Origin: Heterodera schachtii
Taxonomy: Eukaryota > Nematoda > Chromadorea > Rhabditida > Heteroderidae
Assembly: GCA_023374025.1 (NCBI GenBank)
Contig: SIJG01000022.1
Span: 806,001 to 870,000 of the forward strand
Length of the DNA stretch: 64,000 nucleotides
Reading direction: 5' to 3'
Shown: piece after piece, positions 56,684 to 64,000 of the stretch
How the letters are laid out: each line of letters begins with the position of its first letter
How positions within the stretch are numbered: position 1 is the first letter of the stretch
Notes under the pieces: generated by a model
Databases searched by the model: none
Seen by the model: the letters and a program-made list of their open reading frames with translations, nothing else
What the model was told of the DNA's origin: nothing
Position numbers and translations under genes: made by a program

Positions 56684-56821
56684 TGGCGCTCGTCAGACTG
56701 CTTCCTCCGCCCTCCGTCTCGCCCCACTACTTGCTCCGTCTTCGCATGCTCCCTTTTGCGGAATTTAGATGTCTTCGATTTTGGGTGTTTTTGAGTTTGG
56801 GAGCTCAGATAAACATTTACA

Positions 56822-56853
56822 CCTAAGCCTAAGCTGAAGCCTAAGCCTAGGCT
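56822..56853. repeat. Interstitial telomere-like tract (GCCTAA/TTAGGC)
   Basis: About four to five units of CCTAAG/GCCTAA with one variant (CTGAAG). This is the complement of the nematode telomere hexamer TTAGGC. Short and slightly degenerate, inside the foldback element. Confidence 0.6.
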
Positions 56854-57487
56854 TAATTTTGAATTTAGTCGAAAATTAAATTTCGGTTTTTTGTTCGAGT
56901 CAGGGTTCGGTGTTCAAATTTGGTCAAAATGGATGTGATGTCATAACCATGTTCAGCAACCTCAAAACCCCTTAATAATGTTTTATTTTTATTTAAAATT
57001 TTGAATTTTTGTCCGAATTCGGGTTCGGGGTTCGGAATTTTGCAAAATAAAGGTCATATTCGTGATTAGCGCCAAAAAATTACCCTAGAAAAATTATTTA
57101 AAATGTCTTTTGAGTGCTTTTTATAGTGCGGTCACTTGAGTCCCAGCTGAGTTTGGCACTCCAATTCCGGCACTTTTTCAGCCTGAAAAAGGGCAAGCGC
57201 GCCCCTAATTCTATTTTTACAACCCATTTCGAACCTTTTTACATCGATTCTGACCGTTTTTAAGCATTTTTGAGTTTGGGGCCTATGATCAATATTTACC
57301 GGAATGAATGAAAGACACAATTTTTTTTATTAATGGCACAGTGAAAAAATTAATGTTTTTGAGTGCATTCCGTGTTAATTTTACATTTGCCGATGGGTTT
57401 AATTTCTTTTTCATTGTGTCATTGGCAAAAAAAAATTGTAGCTGTCATTTCTTGTCCTTTTAAACATGCGAATATGTTTTTCGAAAC

Positions 57488-58686
57488 GGCTACCCGACAT
57501 TTGGGGATTTGCAACTTGGGGACCCGACATTTGGGGATACCGACATTTGGGGATACCGTCATTTGGGGATCCGACTTTTGGTGACCCGACACTTAGGGAA
57601 CCCGACATTTGGGAACCGAAGGACATTTGGGGATCCGACACTTAGGGAACCCGACATTTGTGGATTTTAATAAAACAAAAAGAAAAAAAAATTAAAAATT
57701 CACCCAAAATTAGACAAATTTACGTCTGCTTTAGCCAGAGTTAATTCCATTGCAAGAAAAAACAAAATAAATTTTTAAAATTAACTCTGTTTCCGGACTA
57801 ACCGCAAGGAAGTAGCAGAATTTTGAGCCCATAATAACCACAACACAATAGAAAAATCACAATACATTTTTTTATGTACAGTACACCCTTTTCAATTTTT
57901 ATTTAAAACGCCTTTCCAAAGGGCCAACGGGAACAGAAATTCGTCAAGGGCATTCAAAAAGTTCCAGACGACTTTGCTGTCTAATTGCGTACAGCAACAA
58001 AATGCCGAGGTCAAATTGCTTAGGGAAATTAACGGAACGACATTTTGGGTAATCGCTTTCTTCTTTTTGATAGCAGGGAAACATAACCAAACAATGCTAT
58101 TTATTATTTTGTTTTTTCTTACAATGGAATTAACTCTGGCTAAAGCAGACGTAAATTTGTCTAATTTTGAGTAATTTTTAATTTTTTTTTTTTTGTTTTA
58201 TTAAAATCCCCAAATGTCGGGTCCCCAAATGTCGGGTTCCCTAAGTGTCGGATCCCCAAATGTCCTTCGGTCCCCAAAAGTCGGGTCCCCAAATGTCGGT
58301 TTCCCTAAGTGTCGGGTCCTCAAAAGTCGGGTCCCCAAATGTCGGGATCCCCAAAAGCCGGATCCCCAAATGTCGGGATCCCCAAGTTGCAAATCCCCAA
58401 ATGTTGGGTTCCCTAAGTGTCGGTTCCCCAAATGTCCTTCGGTCCCCAAATGTCGGGTTCCCTAAGTGTCGGGTCATCAAAAGTCGGATTCGGATCCCTA
58501 AATGTCGGGATCCCCAAAAGTCGGGTTCCCTAAGTGTCGGGATCCCCAAAAGTCGGGTCCCCAAATGTCGGGTTCCCAAATGTCGGGATCCCCAAATGTC
58601 GGGTTCCCTAAGTGTCGGGATCCCCAAATGTCGGGATCCCCAAAAGTCGGGTCCCCAAGTTGCAAATCCCCAAATGTCGCACCACG
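57488..58686. mobile_element. Complete foldback element of the GTCCCCAAATGTCGG family
   Basis: Starts GGCTACCCGACATTTGGGG; the other end read inward starts GTGGTGCGACATTTGGGG. Tandem arrays at 57488-57661 and 58205-58680 face each other. Unique arms (57662-57835 and 58085-58200) share TCTGCTTTAGCCAGAGTTAA-like blocks with the element at 1-909. Flanks carry TTCGAAAC (57480-57487 and 58687-58694), a 9-bp duplication with one mismatch if one more base is counted. The two termini differ from each other in their first 8-9 bases, as in the copy at 63045. Long ORFs across it are repeat translations. Confidence 0.92.
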
Positions 58687-58699
58687 TTCGAAACAATGC

Positions 58700-60540
58700 A
58701 TGCAATTGAATCTTTCAACTGTTAGCCGCCGGTCGGAGCTAAAAAATTTTCCATTTAAAAATGTCAGTAATAAATGCAATGTCGCAGGTATTTCGGAGTC
58801 AGAACTGAAAATTTTTGAGATCGGATTCGAGTGAGAGCTGAAAAATTATGTTTCGAAAATTTTCTTTTTGCCATATTTAAAAGGACAAGGAATGAATGAA
58901 AGACACAATTTTTTTTGGTCACAATGAAAAAATTATGTATATGAAGGATTCCGTGTTCATTGTACCCAGGGTGCGGATCGAAAAATTTTTCAAAATCAGA
59001 ACCGAGCCCAAAAAATCTGATTTTATGGTCAAAAATCAGAACATTTTGCAAAATAGCTTAAAATTGCATGTGTAACAATTTAATCAATTAATGTAGTATC
59101 AAATTTCGTATTTTTAGCCCCCTATGATCATTTTTCACAATCTTGGGGAGGAAATAAGCAAATCGTACATTTAAATGCAATCGACTCAAAAAATCAGATT
59201 AAAAAAAAACTTTTTTTTTTGCGGCGCATTTTTTCAAAGACTTTTTGGGTACAAGCGGGGCGGAAGGCCGGCGGTGCCGATAGGCGCCGCCGGGAAAATT
59301 TTTTGAAATGAGTATAATTTGTTAACAGATATTGTCAAAAATTATCCAAATTTTGTTATTTAAGCCAATTTTAAGAAAACAAAGGATTTTTAGGGTCCGG
59401 CGGTGCCGTTAGGCACCGCCGTGGAAAATTTAAATCTGCTGAGTGACATTACGCCATAAAATTACAAATTTTTGAAGAATTTTAGAAATCAGCAGAACAA
59501 AATTTGGTCGCTATCCCGAAATCAGAACATTTCTGATAAATCAGAACAGACCCGCACCCTGATTTTACCATACAAAGTAGATTTCAGGTGACGGTTGAAT
59601 TCTTAAATAAAACTTTCTAGGTGGATAGACCATCCTTGGGTTATATTATATATTTTTTTTTCTCTAGCTGAGCAATGAGCCGTTGTGCCGAGATATGTAT
59701 GGCATCGCAAAGTTTTTTAGGTAGGAAACAAATGGAAAAGATTATTTATTTTGCTTAAGCAAAATTATGGCCATATTTTGTCGAAAAAAGAGTTAAAAGG
59801 CGGATTTACGGAACGACCTAGTAAGCAACCTTTGATTTGATGAAATTGAGAGCATTCATCCACAAGTTTATTCCGAAATAAAGCATTTCAAATTTATTTT
59901 ATATTGATTTTTATAAAATTAACATTAAAAAGCAAAGTTTAATGATTTGGGCCAAAAATGCGAGATAAAATTTATTTAATAATCTTTCTCTTAATGCACA
60001 TCTCAAATTTGTAATACCATTTTAATTGGTCATTTTAATCTGTTTTCTTTTTATTTCGAAACTTTTATATGAGGCGATAAATAAATATTACAATCTCCTC
60101 ATTAATCAGCCACTCCTTCAAAATATATTTTTTCACTTACAATTTAAAAAAATTTGAAAAAAATTACGCAAATTAAATATTAATATCCAATAAAATTTTT
60201 CTTTATTTAATTTTAAATTATTTTTTAGTTTCTCAATTTTTTTTTTATTAATAATTTAACTGCAATTTTTGTTTCAATTTTCGGTACGAACAAACATTAC
60301 AATTTTTGGGCAAACAAAAGAATTTTGAAATGAACAAACATTAAGTGTTTCATTGCTAAGTGCTTAAAATTTGTTCCAACTTCATTTTTTTGATTTGTTT
60401 GGCTTTTTTATATTAAAAAATTCTTTAAAATTTATTATTCAAATAATAAAATTAGTGAATTATTTTAAGAAATGCATAAAATAAGAAAAAAATATTTTTT
60501 TGTAATTTATTGAAGAAAAACAATTAAACTTTTCAGCAAA
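58700..60540. other. No gene seen; repeats and upstream region of UGT copy 2
   Basis: 58876-58960 is the dispersed repeat that hosts the element at 20127. 58970-59560 is bounded by GGGTGCGGATCGAAAAATT and its loosely inverted match near 59550, and holds two GC hairpins (59268, 59397). 59625-59730 matches an arm of the element in receptor D. 59830-60540 is the inverted match of 48700-49330, that is, the duplicated UGT promoter region. Confidence 0.55.
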
Positions 60541-60541
60541 A

Positions 60542-63500
60542 ATGCCAATTTCATTGGCATTATTATTTATAATCGGATTGGAATTGTTTATTTGGCCTCA
60601 TGTAAAGCCATTGAAAATTTTAATGATTCAACCGAGTTATGCGATGATCCAGAGTCACTTCACATTTGGATTAAATTTGGCAAAATTGTTGGCCGAAAAT
60701 GATGGCCATGAAATTGTTGGTTTAAAAAACATTAAAAATAAATAATAATTTTAACTGATTAAGCATCTGCTGGTACCAATTAAAGAAGAAAATGACAAAT
60801 TGCCGGATCGAAATGATGAAAAGCTCCTTAATGTGCGATATTTTATAGAGAAAAGCGATTACAATAAAACATCCACCGAAAGGAGCAGAAAAAATGGGAC
60901 ACCGCCAAATGACTTAACGTATTTTGGTAAAAAATAATTATACTATAAAATTAATGGTGTAAAATGCTGAAAAATATTTAAACCACACTGAATCCTTAAT
61001 TATATCATTAATTCTTCTGCAATTTTTTAAAATAAATGCAAATTACAAAATTTTCTAAAAAAAAAATCTTTGAAATCAAGTAAATTTTTTTATAAAATTT
61101 GTTTTTATGTTTATGCTACATAATATTAGAACCCGGACGGGATTGAGATCCAGCCGGGATTTGCCCCGGGTACAGGTCCCGGTCAGGCTTATTTGGAAAA
61201 TGGACAGGACCGGAACTGCAACAAAACCGGGATTTGAATCCCGGCAATCCTATGCCGGCTCGATTCCAAATCCCAATCCCGATTTTTTCAAATTTCTTGG
61301 CTCTATTTATTTTAAAATATCTCCCACAGCAATTGCCAACAATTCATCACTTATGGACGATTTGTGTGCTGAACAATTTGATGTTGGAATTGCGGAGGCA
61401 TTTATGATGTCGGAATATTCAATGACAATTTTCCATTTTTTACGAATTCCTGTCACAATTGCGACCAGCGCAATGCCAATATCGCCACACCAATTTTATT
61501 TGCTTGGCATTTTGAGCAAAATGGCCGCAGGAAATGTGCCGGGTATGAAAAAACAATTACATTTAAATAATTATATGAAAATTATTTTTAATTTATAAAC
61601 ACGCTTTCGCCAGCGACGGTTTTTTAATCTTTTAGCAATTAATTTTTCACTAATTTTTTCAAAAAAAAAAAAGCAAATTTCTTTGATACATTGTTTGTAC
61701 ATATATGCGTAAATTTTTTTTTTTCGAAATTTTTTTTTATTTAATTATTAAATTATGGAAAAACTTTTCTTTAGCTGAAATTTAAATGCATTTTCATTCT
61801 AAATACATTTGAAAAGGATAAAATGAATGACTTTATCTTTTTAATATCTCTCAAACTTTAAGCATCATCTGGCCTTCCAATGCGTTCAAATAATTTGGAC
61901 GAAAATAAAAGAATTGAGCAGAAAAAAATTGTTGGAACAAAAATTGGCGATCATCGGGAGGAACAATTGCAGAAGAAATCAGCAGAAATATGGACAAATC
62001 ATATGGAAGAGTCCTTGGAAAAGATTAAAGCGCACATGGAAAAGGTTAAATTAAAATATTATTTGTCAAATGGACTCACTTTTTGGGACTAAAATAATAA
62101 TTTCGCAAGGCATTTTATTATTTTTATTCTTTATTTTGGTTTTTTAAGAGAAATTCCTTAACAAAAAGGGTTGTTTTGTTAAAAAACAACAAAGTGCTTT
62201 AAAAAAAAATTTAGTGAAATAAAAATCTTTCGATCACTTAAAAGTTTGTTAAGCTAAATTTAGTTTGGGCAAATTTAATCAAATTTTGAAGACTTTTCTC
62301 GGGTTCTCTGATCACTTTCTCATCAGAGGGAGGCTTAAAAAATAAATGTTTTAATTTATTTTAAACCCAAAATGAAAGAATTCACATCATAAAATGAAAG
62401 AATTTAGTAAATCCATTTTTCAGGATCCAATTTACCAACAATTGGCAGAGCAAAAATATGCATTTGACAATTTCCCGGGATTGGATGACATTTTCAGGAA
62501 GACGCGCTTTTTTCTTGTAAATTCACAACCCGAAGTGGACTTTGACAATTACAGAAGTGTCAAAGGCATGGAAAAGGTCAAATTCATCGGCGGATTTAAT
62601 TTAATGCCAAAAGCGCCGGAATTGGACGAAGTTAGCAAAATAATTAAATAAATAACAGTTAAATTCATTAATAGCAAAATTAAATAATTATTAAAAATTA
62701 GTTAATTATTTGATCTTAGACTTATAAATAAAAATATAAATTTTGTTAGCAAAATTCTTTGTAAGAAGGCCATCGTTTACATGAAATTTAAAAAAAAATG
62801 CTAAACGCACACATAAAAACGAATTAAAAAAGCCCAGAACATTGATAAAAAGCCGAAAAATATCCAAATATTGTCTAAGGACTGGCAAGATATGAATTAT
62901 TAAATACAAAAAATATTAAAAATTTCGACTGAAAATAATTTTAATAAAATTCTTAAATTTGCAGCTAAACCCCCACAAACGATGATCGATTTATTAGTTT
63001 AAATAGATATTTTACGTTACCCAATTTAAAATATGGAACTGATTGGCTACCCGACTTTTGGGGATTTGCAACTTGGGGACCCGACATTTGGGGACCCGAC
63101 TTTTGGGGATCCCGACACTTAGGGAACCCGACATTTGGGGATCCCGACATTTGGGAACCCGACTTTTGGGGACCCGACCCTTAGGGAACCCGACATTTGG
63201 GGACCCGACATTTGGGGACCGAACGACATTTGAGCAAAAGGCACTTAGGGAAACCACGGACATTTGGCGACCCGACATTTAGGGACCCGACTCGGGTCCC
63301 CAAAAGTCGGGTCCCCAAAAGTCGGGTCCCCAAATGTCGGGTCCCCAAGTTGCAAATCCCCAAAAGTCGCACCACGAACTGATTATACCTTTTTCATACA
63401 TATATTTTTTAAGAAAATTTCCAAAAAAACTGACGGCAAAAAGGGCATTGTTTTGGTCAGTTTTGGCACAGTTGTCGACACAACCAATCCGGCATTTTCG

Positions 63501-64000
63501 GATGTCATCGAAGCCGTAAAAGAGACAATTAAGAATTTTCCCGAATTTTTATTCGTGTGGAAAATGAGCAAAGGTGACGAATACATTCGAAACATTTCGA
63601 ACGAATTGTCAAATGTGCATTCGGCTGATTGGGTGGACCAGCAAGGGATTTTGGGTGAGAAAATAATAAAAACAATTTGAAATTTATTAATTTGTTGAAA
63701 GCAAAAAAAAATGAAATTAGCTTAGCATTTCTGAGAGTTGTGATATTTTTAATAGCATTTAAATAATTCAATTATTTATTTATAATGTATTTTCTCATTA
63801 TTTTCCATTTATATTTTGATTTTTATTTAGGAAACTCAAAAACGGTGGCTTTTGTGTCCCATTGTGGGATGAACAGTGTGTTGGAGGGCATTTACAATGG
63901 CGTGCCAATGATTTGTGTGCCATTCTTTGGTGATCAATTTTACAACGCCGAATCACTGGCACGTCAGCAGATCGGCCTGGTTGTTGACCGTCAACAGGAC
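60542..64000 (+). CDS. UDP-glucuronosyltransferase copy 2 (UGT, GT1), 3' end beyond window
   Basis: Exons 60542..60715, 60764..60926, 61330..61542, 61863..62044, 62424..62630, 63414..63654 and 63831..>64000. Phases agree and about 450 codons are visible of a family usually near 520. Residues 4-18 form a signal anchor. QSHF at 37-40 has the family catalytic His, and GHEIHLLVP follows across the first splice. Exon 3 has EQFDVGIAEAF. Exon 5 has RFFLVNSQPEVDF. Exon 6 has GIVLVSFGTVVD, exon 7 the UDP-sugar signature [20 protein letters not shown] and [11 protein letters not shown]. UGTs transfer sugars from UDP-sugars to lipophilic compounds, usually in the ER lumen. No lesion seen. Introns 2 and 5 hold a CCCGGGA-type repeat (61122-61290) and a foldback element (63045). 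Confidence 0.9.
63045..63375. mobile_element. Short foldback element of the GTCCCC family, perfect 9-bp target duplication
   Basis: 331 bp, starting GGCTACCCGACTTTTGGGG and ending with the complement of GTGGTGCGACTTTTGGGG. It consists almost wholly of the 15-19-bp units, about 240 bp in one orientation and 80 bp in the other, without the unique arms or centre of the 57488 copy. The flanking duplication GAACTGATT is perfect (63036-63044 and 63376-63384). It lies in intron 5 of the intact UGT. Confidence 0.94.

Larger units (their letters stand above)
56079..57208. mobile_element. Foldback element with a GC-rich stem-loop at its centre
   Basis: Arms of about 160 bp, 56085-56240 and 57055-57208, are inverted copies (GGGACTCAAGTGACCGCACT, CTTTTTCAGGCTGAAAAAG). 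The left arm is followed by the shared motif (TTGGTATTATTCGAAAGCTC near 56383). The centre at 56570-56745 is a GC-rich island that folds on itself. No ORF is convincing. The outer boundary is approximate: TTAGGTGCGCGC against GCGCGCCCCTAA. Confidence 0.8.

Noticed and set aside
58205..58680. Possible CRISPR array
   Set aside because: Units are directly adjacent, vary by point changes and have no unique spacers; the array is an arm of a eukaryotic foldback element.

Overview
The window is AT-rich, intron-rich eukaryotic DNA, almost certainly from a nematode. The evidence is a cluster of Srd-like serpentine chemoreceptors, two UDP-glucuronosyltransferase (UGT) loci, very short introns (about 45-60 bp) with TTTTCAG-type acceptors, and a short interstitial tract of the nematode telomere unit TTAGGC. 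The exact species cannot be read from the sequence. Genes are multi-exon, so long single ORFs are rare, and most long ORFs are translations of tandem repeats. Exon models below were built by hand from ORF continuity, GT/AG sites and comparison between paralogues in the window.

Layout: 1-909 right part of a foldback element. 1.1-6.5 kb (- strand) exons of an OCRE-domain protein resembling AGGF1. 8.2-13.5 kb (-) a secreted kinase-fold protein that has lost its HRD and DFG aspartates. 14.5-17.3 kb (-) an intact six-exon 7TM receptor. 17.8-18.9 kb and 27.7-29.0 kb (-) two copies of an unrecognised signal-peptide plus two-TM gene. 23.5-25.1 kb (+, decayed), 30.6-31.6 kb (-, decayed), 35.4-36.9 kb (-, intact) and 50.6-53.3 kb (-, intact) four copies of one Srd-like receptor. 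UGT copies lie at 25.6-27.1 kb (+, remnant), 33.6 kb (+, one exon fragment), 39.0-48.7 kb (-, broken by an LTR retrotransposon and lacking an exon) and 60.5-64.0 kb (+, intact as far as visible, runs off the end). Receptor, UGT and an unnamed non-coding block have been copied together several times.

The space between genes is dominated by mobile DNA. (a) A 6.5-kb Ty3/gypsy-like LTR retrotransposon (41935-48442) has two identical 264-bp LTRs, a GTAC target duplication, no reverse transcriptase, and an antisense two-TM ORF upstream of gag. (b) Several foldback elements have inverted arms partly or wholly made of short tandem repeats; four have 9-bp target duplications (one with a mismatch) and another has 8 bp. 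(c) Small hAT-type elements with YARNG termini and perfect 8-bp duplications. (d) A dispersed GC-rich hairpin.

The most unusual signals are: sequence-unrelated foldback elements sharing one architecture, with five of the inverted-repeat elements sharing an internal motif near TTGGTATCATTCGAAAGCTC; the antisense, intron-containing gene carried inside the LTR element; the secreted pseudokinase; and the two-TM gene family whose second intron, if retained, gives a soluble form in both copies.
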